Source: a bacterium (GTDB lineage Bacteria; Desulfobacterota; Binatia; HRBIN30; CADEER01). From it: DNA of 64,000 nt. Positions 7,357-15,982 of the stretch are shown piece after piece. The first letter of the stretch is position 1, and every line of letters begins with the position of its first letter. Location of the stretch: the NCBI GenBank assembly GCA_030430165.1, contig JAUIGL010000029.1, positions 1 through 64,000 on the forward strand. Direction: 5' to 3'. The notes below the pieces were generated by a model that ran no database searches, was not told the origin of the DNA, and was given only the letters and a program-made list of their open reading frames with translations. Made by a program: the position numbers and the translations under genes.

Positions 7357-9306
7357 ATGAGAAGCGTCGGACTGTCGATCCTCGGAATCCTGGCATGCGC
7401 AGCCGCGGCCGCCACGGCGCAAGAGGCGGATCGCAACACCCGGCTGCAAGCCGCCGTGTCGGGACGCGGCGTCGCCATCGACGGTGACGAGCGCAAGTAC
7501 CGCGAAGACTACGACGACCTGAGCAGCGGCGGCACCATCGACTTCCTCGCCGACGACCAACGCGCCGAGGGAGTCTACGCTACCAGTGGCGGGTCGATTC
7601 TGTTCGCCGAGCACGGCGACGCCGTCGACGGCATGAATTTGGCGATCGCCGGCGGCCGCTGGGGACGCTACCACCTCGACACCAAAGTCTCGCTACTGCA
7701 GTCGTACTACGACGACTCCTACGAGGGATCGCTCGGCGCGGCGTTTCCGTTCACCAACGCGCTCGGCCGCGACCTGCACACCAACCGGGCCGATGTCGAC
7801 GTCGCCGCCAGCGTTCTTTTCGGCGAGGGCGGACTCTTCCGGGTCCGCTACCGCTACGATCAAATGGAAGGCGATCGCAGCCTGCTCAAGGGGTCGGTCG
7901 TCGGGGCCCAGAGCATCTACTCTTTCCAGTCGCCGAGCTTTCAGTACATCGACCGGCAGAGCAACGAAGTCGAGCTCGACGGCGTGCTGCCAGCGGGACC
8001 GGTGCGCATCGCCATCGACGCCAGCTACCGCAACGAAGACAAGGACATCGCCACCAACGAGATCAACTACGGGCCGAGCGCGCTACGCGACCGAGTGGTC
8101 TTCGACGACACCTTCGACGTCGACGTCGTCCAGGGCGGGATTCTGGTCTCCGCAACCGAAGACCCGCGCATCCAGGGCCACGCCGGCTACCGCGCCGCCT
8201 ACGTCGACTCGAACGGCTCCTCGTCGCAGAGCGCGGGAACCGACACGCTGTCGACGATCCGCAGCAGCGAAGACACGCACGTCGACTCGCTCACCCAGTC
8301 GGGGCACGCCGGCCTGATCGTCCGGCCGTTCTCCGACCTCACCCTGCGCGCCAGCTATGCCGTGCGCGACCGCGACCGCAGCGGAGACGGCAACGAGCTG
8401 CGCATGCCGATCGCCGGCGCAGCCCAGCAGGTGAGCAACGACACCCAGAAGGACCTGTTCTCACACAAGCCGCGAGTCGCCCTGACCTACTCCGGCCTGC
8501 CGCGCACCCGCGTCCGCGCCAGCTACTCCTTCGACAAGACGACGCGCGACCTCGACCTGCGGTCGATCGTCGACGGCAACGGCCCGGCGGCAATCGACCG
8601 CATTCAGAAGACCGACGAGGACATCTACACCCACCGCGCGCGCATCGGCGCGCGCAGCCGGCTGACCCGCCGCCTCTCCGCCGAGGTCGGCTACGACCTG
8701 CTGCGCGAAGAGATCGACCAGGAGATCCGCGAGCTGGTCAACGAGGTCGTTCTCGGTGATCGCGACCGTGACCGCGACCGAGTCTTCGGCAAGCTACGCC
8801 TGCGCGCCCCGGCTCGCACCTCGGTCGAGGTCGGCGGCGAATGGGACCGAACCAAGTTCCGGCGCACCGACCTGCCCGGCGACTCGTCGACCAAGGCCGA
8901 AGGCTATCGCGTCGGCGCCCAGGCGACCTCGACTCTGCTCGACCAGCTGTCGACCCACGCGGCGATCGCCTACATCGACCGCGACTACACGGTCGGCGAA
9001 GACAGCCCGCGCGACCTCGACATCTTCCGCGACATCGAGTTCACCAACCGTTACATCACCGGGTCGCTGCTCGCCGCCTGGGCGGCCACCTCGCAGCTGT
9101 CGCTGCGCGGCCGCTATACCGTCGCCTCGGCTTCGGGATCGCTCGACAACATCAGCAACCGCGTCCACTTCGACGCCAGCTACCGCCCGCTCGACACCTT
9201 CGGGCTCACCGCAGGCTACTCGTTCCTCGGGTTCGACGAAGACCTCTGGGCCGGAGACGACTTCGACGGCCACTTCGCCTGGGCTCGCTTCGAGCTCGCG
9301 TTCTGA
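7357..9306 (+). CDS. MtrB/PioB-family outer-membrane barrel
   Basis: 649 residues beginning MRSVGLSILGILACAAAAAT (Sec signal), with GGTAGGAG just upstream. The mature part is rich in alternating aromatic/polar strands with repeated charged turns (for example RVRYRYDQMEG, LRASYAVRDRDRSG and VRASYSFDKTTRD). It ends in ELAF, the aromatic C-terminus recognised by the BAM machinery. No cysteine is visible after the signal peptide, so the N-terminal CxxC of Shewanella MtrB is absent. In MtrAB complexes this barrel sheaths the decaheme protein encoded just upstream. Upstream in-frame sequence lies inside the decaheme gene and is not part of this protein. Confidence 0.88.
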   Translation: MRSVGLSILGILACAAAAATAQEADRNTRLQAAVSGRGVAIDGDERKYREDYDDLSSGGTIDFLADDQRAEGVYATSGGSILFAEHGDAVDGMNLAIAGGRWGRYHLDTKVSLLQSYYDDSYEGSLGAAFPFTNALGRDLHTNRADVDVAASVLFGEGGLFRVRYRYDQMEGDRSLLKGSVVGAQSIYSFQSPSFQYIDRQSNEVELDGVLPAGPVRIAIDASYRNEDKDIATNEINYGPSALRDRVVFDDTFDVDVVQGGILVSATEDPRIQGHAGYRAAYVDSNGSSSQSAGTDTLSTIRSSEDTHVDSLTQSGHAGLIVRPFSDLTLRASYAVRDRDRSGDGNELRMPIAGAAQQVSNDTQKDLFSHKPRVALTYSGLPRTRVRASYSFDKTTRDLDLRSIVDGNGPAAIDRIQKTDEDIYTHRARIGARSRLTRRLSAEVGYDLLREEIDQEIRELVNEVVLGDRDRDRDRVFGKLRLRAPARTSVEVGGEWDRTKFRRTDLPGDSSTKAEGYRVGAQATSTLLDQLSTHAAIAYIDRDYTVGEDSPRDLDIFRDIEFTNRYITGSLLAAWAATSQLSLRGRYTVASASGSLDNISNRVHFDASYRPLDTFGLTAGYSFLGFDEDLWAGDDFDGHFAWARFELAF

Positions 9307-9318
9307 AGGCGCCCCCCA

Positions 9319-9924
9319 ATGGACAACTCTTCCCTGGTATTCGTCCTCGCGGCGGCCGCGCTGATCTTCCTGATCGGCCAGGTGTTCGCGCAACGCGGCC
9401 GCAAGCTGATCCTGTCCGAAGTCTGGATGCTCCTGCTCGGCGTCGTCGCCTTCCCTTCCCTGGTGCTGTACGCGGGCTTCAACGCGGCGATGGAGAAGTC
9501 GAAGACGGTCGAGTTCTGCGGCACCTCCTGCCACGTGATGCACCCGTACTACGAAGACCTGACCAACCCGGACAGCACCAATCTGGCGGCGATCCACTTC
9601 CAGAACCGCTACATCCGCACCAATCAGTGCTACCAGTGCCACTCGTCGTACACGATGTTCGGGCCGATGCAGGCGAAGATCGCCGGGGTCCTGCACGTGC
9701 TCAACTACTACAGCGGCAACTGGGAAGAGCCGCTGAAGCTACGCGGGGAGTACAAGAACGCGAACTGCCTGCACTGCCACGGCGACGCGAAGAACTACCT
9801 CGACCTGCACGAAGACTACGTCGAGGAGCTCGCCAGCGGCGACAGCAGCTGCCTCGAGTGCCATAGCGACATTCACCCGCGGCCGCAGTCGGCGCACGCG
9901 ATCAGCCAGGAGAAACGCGGATGA
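9319..9924 (+). CDS. NapC/NirT-type tetraheme inner-membrane cytochrome
   Basis: 201 residues with two predicted membrane helices (about 5-25 and 35-55) followed by a periplasmic heme domain. Hemes bind at CYQCH, CLHCH and CLECH. The first site reads CGTSCHVM, a CxxxCH variant followed by Met, located right after the helix where NapC/NrfH proteins have CxxCHxM. Such proteins oxidise membrane quinol (CymA, ImcH, NapC) and pass electrons to periplasmic cytochromes, or work in reverse. As gene four of the operon it supplies the link between the quinone pool and the MtrAB-like conduit. The three-residue spacing in the first motif deserves checking. Confidence 0.85.
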   Translation: MDNSSLVFVLAAAALIFLIGQVFAQRGRKLILSEVWMLLLGVVAFPSLVLYAGFNAAMEKSKTVEFCGTSCHVMHPYYEDLTNPDSTNLAAIHFQNRYIRTNQCYQCHSSYTMFGPMQAKIAGVLHVLNYYSGNWEEPLKLRGEYKNANCLHCHGDAKNYLDLHEDYVEELASGDSSCLECHSDIHPRPQSAHAISQEKRG

Positions 9925-10136
9925 GACGCCTGCGCTGGTCCCTCGCGGCGATGATCATCGCCATCTCGGTAATGATCATCGATCTGGTACGGCACACGCC
10001 GCTGACGATGACTCTCTTCCTCAGCGTCGGCTTCGGCTGCGCCGGTCTGGCGATCGTCTTCTTCGTCCTCGACGTGGTCGAGAACTTCCGCGTCGACGTC
10101 ACGGTGCGACAGGACGGGGACCGCGGCCCCGAATAG
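9921..10136 (+). CDS. Small two-helix membrane protein of the cytochrome operon
   Basis: 71 residues overlapping the preceding gene by four bases (ATGA), so translationally coupled. Two hydrophobic helices (about 6-21 and 29-51) are followed by a charged tail. No cofactor motif is present. The tight coupling suggests an accessory or assembly subunit for the quinol dehydrogenase. No family recognised. Confidence 0.65.
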   Translation: MRRLRWSLAAMIIAISVMIIDLVRHTPLTMTLFLSVGFGCAGLAIVFFVLDVVENFRVDVTVRQDGDRGPE

Positions 10137-10138
10137 AA

Positions 10139-10155
10139 CCACGGGTGAACACGGA
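10139..10155. repeat. Copy of CACGGRTGAACACGG repeat family
   Basis: CCACGGGTGAACACGG follows directly after the electron transfer operon. Near-identical words occur at 10678-10706 and 60297-60315, and inverted at 60423-60440, always between genes. The following bases to about 10234 contain near-duplicated CCCAGCTCC(C/T)AGATC words. These are intergenic repeats without coding signs. Confidence 0.45.
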
Positions 10156-10234
10156 GGTCGTGGGAGTAGAGCAGCCTAAAGCTGGGCGCGAAGCCACCAA
10201 CCCCAGCTCCCAGATCCCAGCTCCTAGATCCCCA

Positions 10235-10254
10235 GTCGAAGCCGAGGCTTCGAC
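10235..10254. terminator. Short hairpin between convergent cytochrome genes
   Basis: A perfect 9+9 inverted repeat GTCGAAGCC/GGCTTCGAC separated by two bases (effective loop slightly larger). It lies between the ends of the plus-strand operon and the minus-strand monoheme cytochrome gene, whose stop codon it touches. Possibly a bidirectional terminator; the small loop keeps confidence modest. Confidence 0.4.
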
Positions 10255-10583
10255 TACAACAGCCCAGCCGTATACTCCGCTACCGCCATCCGCTCCTCTT
10301 CCGTCATCTTCTCGGCGAAGCTGGGCATCTTGCCCAACTTGTCGCCGAGGGTCTTGGCGATATCGGCCGCGGTCTTGCCGTGCTTCCACTCGGCGGTGTG
10401 CAAGTCCGGCGTCTTCGTCATCTTGCCGGCTTTGGTGTCGCCCTTTCCGTCCATGCCGTGACACTTCTGACACTGCGCTTCGTAGAGCGCCTTGCCGTCG
10501 GCGGCGAGACTCGGCGACGACATCAACACGAACGAAAAGACGACCGCTACCGGGAACAAACCGCTGCGAACCAAAGCCACCAT
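10254..10583 (-). CDS. Small periplasmic monoheme cytochrome c
   Basis: 109 residues. The start at 10583 is fixed by GGAGGTGTTGC before the ATG and by a Sec signal (MVALVRSGLFPVAVVFSFVL, then SSPSLAA). A longer in-frame reading upstream runs into an intergenic repeat. The mature domain is class I cytochrome c: ALYEAQCQKCHGMDGKGD with one CxxCH, a distal Met candidate (KMPSF), and a C-terminal helix EERMAVAEYTAGL. Likely a soluble electron shuttle between membrane dehydrogenases and terminal enzymes. It converges on the extracellular electron transfer operon; a functional link is plausible only from position. Confidence 0.85.
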   Translation of the reverse strand: MVALVRSGLFPVAVVFSFVLMSSPSLAADGKALYEAQCQKCHGMDGKGDTKAGKMTKTPDLHTAEWKHGKTAADIAKTLGDKLGKMPSFAEKMTEEERMAVAEYTAGLL

Positions 10584-10677
10584 GCAACACCTCCTGCTGT
10601 TTCGGAAAACCGGGTATATACGCATAGAGAAACGACAATCTCGGCCCGCGTCAAGCCTTGCCAACGACCAATCTCGA

Positions 10678-10706
10678 CCACGGATGAACACGGGGGACAC
10701 GGATGG
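10678..10706. repeat. Second copy of CACGGATGAACACGG repeat family
   Basis: CCACGGATGAACACGG followed by GGACACGGATGG, upstream of the monoheme cytochrome gene. It is in the same orientation as the copy at 10139-10155, so the cytochrome gene is bracketed by direct copies. Confidence 0.45.
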
Positions 10707-10800
10707 CGCCGGGGCCGATTGAGCCGTCGTTCGGGCTCGCCGCCGCGGGTTGAACGGTTCCGTTTTTCACCGGCATGCGAGTTCCGATATACGTACGCGC

Positions 10801-11190
10801 ATGTCGATCGTCGGCGGTAGGCGCGCGCTGTGGGCTCTGTTCTGTCTCACCATTCCCGTACCCATGTGGTTCATCGGACCGGGCCAGGTGCCGGCATTGG
10901 CGCTGCTGCAGATCTCGGCCTTCATGGGTGCCCTGATGCTCGCCGAGCCCGGCCCGGGGGTCTGGACTGCCGTCTGGGCGATCGGATTGCAGGGCTTGTT
11001 CTGGGCGGCCGTGCTGTACCCGATCGCGCGCCTGGCGGCATCGGTGCTGGCGCGTGTCGGCGACGGCAGAGTCCCGCTCGCCGCCGTCGCGGCGGTGGCG
11101 GTCGTTCTCATCGGCTTGTCCCTGTTCGACATCTACGGGGCCCGGATCATCGCTCGCGGCGGACCGGTCAACCTTTTCGGAGTCTACTGA
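10801..11190 (+). CDS. Hypothetical four-helix membrane protein
   Basis: 129 residues from the ATG at 10801; a possible upstream start at 10750 adds a polar, unlikely extension. Four hydrophobic stretches (about 7-25, 28-44, 50-70 and 88-106) indicate an inner-membrane protein. No family recognised. It overlaps the following DUF3604 gene by one base (TGATG), which suggests the two are co-translated. Confidence 0.6.
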   Translation: MSIVGGRRALWALFCLTIPVPMWFIGPGQVPALALLQISAFMGALMLAEPGPGVWTAVWAIGLQGLFWAAVLYPIARLAASVLARVGDGRVPLAAVAAVAVVLIGLSLFDIYGARIIARGGPVNLFGVY

Positions 11191-13079
11191 TGCGCGCGAA
11201 GACAACGGCGAGGGCCTGCTTCGCGCTTTCCCTGATCGCCGCCACAGCAGCAGCCCAGGCCGCGCCTTTCGAACGAACCGAGCAGCGCCAAGCGTGCGCC
11301 GACTACGACCCGCTGCGCCGGCCGTTCTTCGGCGATCTGCACGTCCACACCGCGCTGTCGTTCGACGCCGCGACACAGGACACGCGCAATCGACCGGCCG
11401 ATGCCTACCGCTTTGCCCGCGGCGAACGGGTCGGATTGCAACCGTACGACGACAACGGCAAGCCGCTGCGTTCGGCCCAGATCGACCGCCCGCTCGACTT
11501 CGCCGCGGTTACCGACCACTCCGAGCTGCTCGGCGAGGTACGGATCTGCCTGACCCCGGGGATGGAAGGATACGATTCCCTGGCCTGCATCGCGTACCGC
11601 AAGTGGCCGCGGTTGGGTTTCATCCTCTTCGGCGGCGACGTGCTCGCCGCCGACGCGCCCCAGCGCCTCGGCTTCTGTGGCGACGGCGCGGCGCTCTGCC
11701 TGGACGCCGCGCTCGGCCCGTGGGACGAGATCCGAGAAGCCGCCGAGGCCGCCTATGACCGCAGCAGCGCCTGCCGCTTCACCAGTTTCGTCGGCTACGA
11801 GTGGACCGGCGCCCCCGACACCCGCAACCTGCATCGCAACGTCATCTTCCGCAACGCCGCGGTCCCCTCGCTGCCGGTCAGCTACATCGACGCGCCCTAC
11901 CCGAGCCAGCTCTGGGAGGGACTCGAAGCCGCCTGCCGCAGCAGCGTCACCGGGTGCGATTTCCTCGCCATTCCACACAACCCGAACATCAGCGGAGGGT
12001 TGATGTTCCTCGACCACGAACGCGATCGGCCTGCCTTCGGCCGCGACTACGCCGACCGGCGCAGACGCGACGAGCCGATCGTCGAGATCATGCAGCACAA
12101 GGGCGAGTCGGAGTGCAAAACCGGCGTCGGCACGAGCGACGAGCTGTGCGGGTTCGAGAAGCTGCCCTACGACCGCTTCGGCGGCCAGTTCGACCCACGC
12201 CAGGTGCAGCCGCCAACCCGCACCAACTTCGTTCGCAACGGCCTCGGCGACGGCCTCCTGCTCGAGGGCAAGCTCGGGGTCAATCCCTTCCAGTTCGGCC
12301 TGATCGGCAGCACCGATACCCATCTGGGAATTCCCGGCGCGGTCGCCGAGGACCGCCACCAGGGGCACGGCGGGGCCGGACCGATTCGCGGCGACGGCAG
12401 ACCGATCGGACTCCCCGACAACATCGAGTTCAATCCCGGCGGGCTCGCCGTCGTCTGGGCCGAGGAAAACTCACGCGACGCTTTGTTCGCGGCAATGCGG
12501 CGCCGCGAGACCTACGCCACCAGCGGGCCGCGCATCTCGGTGCGCTTCTTCGGCGGCTGGCAGCTCGCCGACGATCTGTGCAGCGGCGAGCTGGCACGCG
12601 CCGGGTACGCCGGCGGAGTGCCAATGGGCGGCGAGCTGCCGGCGCTCCCGTCCTCGGCCGCACCGCGCTTCGCCACCTTGGCGATGCGCGATTCCGCGGG
12701 CGCGCCGCTGCAGCGCATCCAGATCGTCAAAGGCTGGCAGGCCGGCGACAGCATCGAGGAGGCGGTCTACGACGTAGCCGGCACGCCCGGTCTCGGCTCG
12801 GTGGACACGGCGACCTGCAAGATCTCCGGCGAGGGGCACGACACGCTTTGTGTCGTGTGGACCGACCCCGACTTCGATCCGTCGGCGCGCGCCTACTACT
12901 ACGCGCGGGTGCTCGAAGCACCGACCTGTCGCTGGTCGACCCACATCTGCAACGAGCAGGGCGTGCGCTGCGACGATCCGTCCACCATCCCCGATAACGG
13001 CGCCGGCTGCTGCGACGACCGCTACCCGAAAGTCATCCAGGAACGCGCTTGGACCTCACCTGTTTGGTACAAACCCTAA
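11190..13079 (+). CDS. DUF3604 family secreted protein (PHP-like metal motifs)
   Basis: 629 residues starting at the ATG that overlaps the previous stop. A signal peptide (about 1-25, ending AAAQA) precedes the conserved DUF3604 blocks: FFGDLHVHTALSFDA, FAAVTDHSELLGE, FLAIPHNPNISGG, IEIMQHKGESEC-type and GSTDTHLG. The HxH and later His/Asp pattern resembles PHP phosphoesterase metal ligands, so it is probably a periplasmic hydrolase. The substrate is unknown. Numerous Cys pairs near the C-terminus fit an oxidising compartment. The frame remains open upstream, but that part overlaps the membrane-protein gene in another frame. Confidence 0.85.
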   Translation: MRAKTTARACFALSLIAATAAAQAAPFERTEQRQACADYDPLRRPFFGDLHVHTALSFDAATQDTRNRPADAYRFARGERVGLQPYDDNGKPLRSAQIDRPLDFAAVTDHSELLGEVRICLTPGMEGYDSLACIAYRKWPRLGFILFGGDVLAADAPQRLGFCGDGAALCLDAALGPWDEIREAAEAAYDRSSACRFTSFVGYEWTGAPDTRNLHRNVIFRNAAVPSLPVSYIDAPYPSQLWEGLEAACRSSVTGCDFLAIPHNPNISGGLMFLDHERDRPAFGRDYADRRRRDEPIVEIMQHKGESECKTGVGTSDELCGFEKLPYDRFGGQFDPRQVQPPTRTNFVRNGLGDGLLLEGKLGVNPFQFGLIGSTDTHLGIPGAVAEDRHQGHGGAGPIRGDGRPIGLPDNIEFNPGGLAVVWAEENSRDALFAAMRRRETYATSGPRISVRFFGGWQLADDLCSGELARAGYAGGVPMGGELPALPSSAAPRFATLAMRDSAGAPLQRIQIVKGWQAGDSIEEAVYDVAGTPGLGSVDTATCKISGEGHDTLCVVWTDPDFDPSARAYYYARVLEAPTCRWSTHICNEQGVRCDDPSTIPDNGAGCCDDRYPKVIQERAWTSPVWYKP

Positions 13080-13094
13080 CTCGCTTCGCTCGTA

Positions 13095-13124
13095 GGCAGA
13101 GGCATGGGCATGGGCACAGGCAAA
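13095..13124. repeat. Five tandem GGCANN hexamers after a gene end
   Basis: Five consecutive six-base units, each GGCA plus two variable bases, followed by GGGTGGT. The same design (five GGCANN units, then AGGTGGT) occurs at 51857-51886 and is likewise preceded by CGTA at a gene end. Unit order and variable bases differ, so this is a patterned repeat family rather than a recent exact copy. No coding function seen in 13080-13271. Confidence 0.5.
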
Positions 13125-13271
13125 GGGTGGTGATCGCTGACGCGACTACCCGGTTGACGGGCTTTCCTCGCACCGGATGATCCGGCCTTACGCCGGGGGC
13201 CGGGCTGATCCCGAACCCCAGATGCCAACCACCGCCTCGCTATTCGAGGGCGTCGATGGCAATGATCGGGT

Positions 13272-13649
13272 ATGGCGTCCTTGGGCCCTGATCAGATTCG
13301 CGACCTCGTCGCCAAGTTCATTCCCGCGTCCGTGCAGGACAACGTCTTCGTCAAATCCCTGCTGGCCGGCGCAACCGCCGTCGGCATCATCCTCAGCGCG
13401 CCCGCTTTCGGTGCGGTCGGCACGGTCAGCGCCGCCGGCTGGATCATCGTCTACATCGTCACCGGCGGCACCTTCTCCTACGAGGTCGCGAACCGCGCCT
13501 TCGAGAAGTGGCGCGAGTCGAGCGAGGCCGAGCGCGCCGCCATCGACGCCAAGCTGCAGCGGCTCAAACAGGCGCTCGAAGAGGGCGACATCGACGAGGA
13601 CGAGTACAACGAGCGCGCCCGCGCCTATCTCGACGCCCTGCTATCCTGA
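13272..13649 (+). CDS. Small membrane protein with SHOCT-like C-terminus
   Basis: 125 residues. Two hydrophobic segments (about 28-50 and 54-72) are followed by a charged helix and a short C-terminal module, LKQALEEGDIDEDEYNERARAY, shown here only by its pattern L-x(5)-G-x-I-x-x-x-E-Y/F. That resembles SHOCT domains, thought to be oligomerisation modules. It converges with the acyl-CoA dehydrogenase gene 15 bases away. Function unknown. Confidence 0.65.
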   Translation: MASLGPDQIRDLVAKFIPASVQDNVFVKSLLAGATAVGIILSAPAFGAVGTVSAAGWIIVYIVTGGTFSYEVANRAFEKWRESSEAERAAIDAKLQRLKQALEEGDIDEDEYNERARAYLDALLS

Positions 13650-13664
13650 GCAGGCCAGCCGGTC

Positions 13665-14987
13665 CTATGGCCCGGTGAACGCCTTGCCGCCGCGCGGGCC
13701 TTCGAGGTAGCTCGTCTTGGGATTGTAGCTGGCCGCCTCGTCCTTCCAGCGGGCGAGCTCGGCGCGGCCGACGACGAACCAGTGGACCTCGTCCGGACCG
13801 TCGGCAAGGCGCAGGGTCCGCTGCGACGCGTACATCGCGGCGAGCGGCGTCCACTGCGAGATACCGGTGGCGCCGTGCATCTGGATCGCCGCGTCGATGA
13901 TCTGACACACCCGCTCCGGCACCATCGCCTTGATCGCGCTGACCCAAACCCGCGCCTCGCGATTGCCGAGCTCGTCCATTGCCTTGGCCGCCTTCAACAC
14001 CATCATACGCATCGCCTCGATCTCGACCCGGGCGCGGGCAATCACCTCGGTGTTCTTGCCCAGCGTCGCGATCGGCTTGCCGAACGCCTGCCGCGACAGT
14101 CCGCGCTTCGACATCATCGCGATCGCCCGCTCGGCGGCGCCGATCGAACGCATGCAGTGGTGGATGCGCCCGGGACCGAGGCGCAGTTGCGAAATCTCGA
14201 AGCCGCGGCCTTCGCCGAGCAGCAGGTTCTCCTTCGGCACGCGGCAGTCGGTAAACCGCAGGTGCATGTGCCCGTGCGGCGCGTCGTCCTGGCCGAAGAC
14301 GTGCATCGGGCCTAGAATCTCGACGCCCGGCGTGTCGATCGGCACCAGGATCTGCGACTGTCGCAGGTGCGGCTCGGCATCGGGGCTGGTCTGCACCATG
14401 ACGATCATGATCTTGCAGCGCGGGTCGCCGGCGCCGGAGATGTAGTACTTCTCGCCGTTGATCACCCAGTCGTCACCGACCAGCTCGGCGCGGCAGGCGA
14501 TGTTCTTGGCATCGGACGAGGCGAGGTCGGGCTCGGTCATCGCGAAGGCCGAGCGAATCTCGCCGTTGAGCAGCGGCTCGAGCCAGCGCTGCTTCTGATC
14601 CGCCGTGCCGACGCGTTCGAGGACCTCCATGTTGCCGGTATCCGGCGCCGAACAGTTGAGACACTCGGAAGCGATCGGATTCTTGCCGAGCTCGGCCGCG
14701 ATGTAGGCGTAGTCGAGATTCTTCAAGCCCTCGCCGGTGTCGGCATCGGGCAGAAAGAAGTTCCACAGCCCCTGCTCCTTGGCCTTGCTCTTCAGGCGGT
14801 CGAGTAGCTCGAGCTGCCCAGGCGCCCAGCTCCAGCGATCCTCGCGCCCCTCGCCGAGCTGGTAGAACTCGAGCGTGACCGGTTCGACCTCGTCGCCGAC
14901 GAACGCCTTGACCTTCTCCAAAAGGGGGCGCGCCTGCTCCGACATGCGGAGATCGAACATCTCATTCGTCGTCTCGAGTCCTGCCAT
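13665..14987 (-). CDS. Acyl-CoA dehydrogenase (ACAD10/11-like)
   Basis: 440 residues, a FAD flavoprotein introducing a double bond into an acyl-CoA thioester. Conserved blocks include FAMTEPDLASSDA (FAD/substrate loop), WVINGEKYYISGAGDPRCK, RGLSRQAFGKPI and the C-terminal IQMHGATGISQWTPLA and RTLRLADGPDEVH. The GAGDPRCK and ADGPDEVH versions are typical of the ACAD10/11 group, which acts on long or modified chains. It is monocistronic on this strand, divergent from an SDR gene. The physiological substrate is not readable from sequence. Confidence 0.92.
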   Translation of the reverse strand: MAGLETTNEMFDLRMSEQARPLLEKVKAFVGDEVEPVTLEFYQLGEGREDRWSWAPGQLELLDRLKSKAKEQGLWNFFLPDADTGEGLKNLDYAYIAAELGKNPIASECLNCSAPDTGNMEVLERVGTADQKQRWLEPLLNGEIRSAFAMTEPDLASSDAKNIACRAELVGDDWVINGEKYYISGAGDPRCKIMIVMVQTSPDAEPHLRQSQILVPIDTPGVEILGPMHVFGQDDAPHGHMHLRFTDCRVPKENLLLGEGRGFEISQLRLGPGRIHHCMRSIGAAERAIAMMSKRGLSRQAFGKPIATLGKNTEVIARARVEIEAMRMMVLKAAKAMDELGNREARVWVSAIKAMVPERVCQIIDAAIQMHGATGISQWTPLAAMYASQRTLRLADGPDEVHWFVVGRAELARWKDEAASYNPKTSYLEGPRGGKAFTGP

Positions 14988-15166
14988 CGATCGTATTCTC
15001 CTCGTCGAAAAATCAGCGCCGCGGAACGCCGACGCTCGTTTCGGTTGCTGTCCGAGCTTATCAATCCAATCTCGCTCTGCGAACCGCCCCGCGCCGGCCG
15101 GCTACGGCTTGACTCGGTCGACCGCGCGGGTGTTTCATCGGCCGACTACACCACAGGCGGAATCGA

Positions 15167-15925
15167 GTGGAAATCGCAGGAAAAAACATCTTGGTTACCG
15201 GCGGGGCGAGTGGCATCGGCCGCGCCCTGGCACAGGCATGCGCCGAACGAGACGCCGCGCGCCTGGTGGTTGCAGACATCGACCGGGAAGGCGCCGACGC
15301 GGTCGCCAAAGAATTCGACGCGACCAGCGCCGAGCTCGACGTCCGTAACCCGGATGCAATCGCCGCACTCATCGAAGACAACGCCCCCTTCGACCTGATC
15401 TGCTCCAACGCCGGCATCTTCGTCCTCGGTGGCTGCGAAGTCGCCGACGACGAGTGGCAGGCGATCTGGGAGATCAACGTCATGGCGCACGTCTGGGCGG
15501 CGCGCGCCGCACTGCCGGGGATGCTGAAGCGGGGCTCCGGATACTTTCTCAACACGGCTTCGGCGGCCGGCCTGCTGTCGCAGATCGGGTCGGCGCCCTA
15601 CTCGGTCACCAAACACGCCGCTGTCGGCTTCGCCGAGTGGCTGGCGATCACCTATGGCGACCGCGGCATCAAGGTATCGGTGCTGTGCCCGCAAGCGGTG
15701 CGCACCAACATGACCGCGGGCACCGACGACGGCGGGGTCGCCGGCGTCGACGGCATGCTCGAGCCCGAGGCGGTCGCCGCGGCGGCGGTGAGCGGTGTGC
15801 GCGAGGAGCGCTTCTTGATCCTGCCCCACCCCGAGGTCGCGACCTACGTCGAGCGCAAGGCATCGGACGTCGAGCGCTGGCTCGGCGGCATGCGGCGGCT
15901 ACAGAAGGCGTTCGAGACTCTCTGA
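15167..15925 (+). CDS. Short-chain dehydrogenase/reductase
   Basis: 252 residues from a GTG start. It has classical SDR features: NAD(P)-binding TGGASGIG (about 11-18), a D-I-D-R segment after beta-2 suggesting NAD preference, SNAGIF, and the catalytic Ser (NTASAAGL) with YSVTK (Tyr/Lys). The C-terminal VLCPQAVRTNM is typical. It likely oxidises or reduces a hydroxyl/keto group, possibly alongside the divergent acyl-CoA dehydrogenase. The substrate is unknown. Confidence 0.9.
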   Translation: MEIAGKNILVTGGASGIGRALAQACAERDAARLVVADIDREGADAVAKEFDATSAELDVRNPDAIAALIEDNAPFDLICSNAGIFVLGGCEVADDEWQAIWEINVMAHVWAARAALPGMLKRGSGYFLNTASAAGLLSQIGSAPYSVTKHAAVGFAEWLAITYGDRGIKVSVLCPQAVRTNMTAGTDDGGVAGVDGMLEPEAVAAAAVSGVREERFLILPHPEVATYVERKASDVERWLGGMRRLQKAFETL

Positions 15926-15982
15926 GCGCCGCCGCTCCGGTCTCGGTTGAACCCGGGAATCGTGTCCGCCAAGATCAACTGG

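Noticed and set aside
13080..13271. tRNA or small RNA gene in the gap
   Set aside because: No cloverleaf, anticodon stem or CCA-like end could be traced; only the hexamer array stands out.
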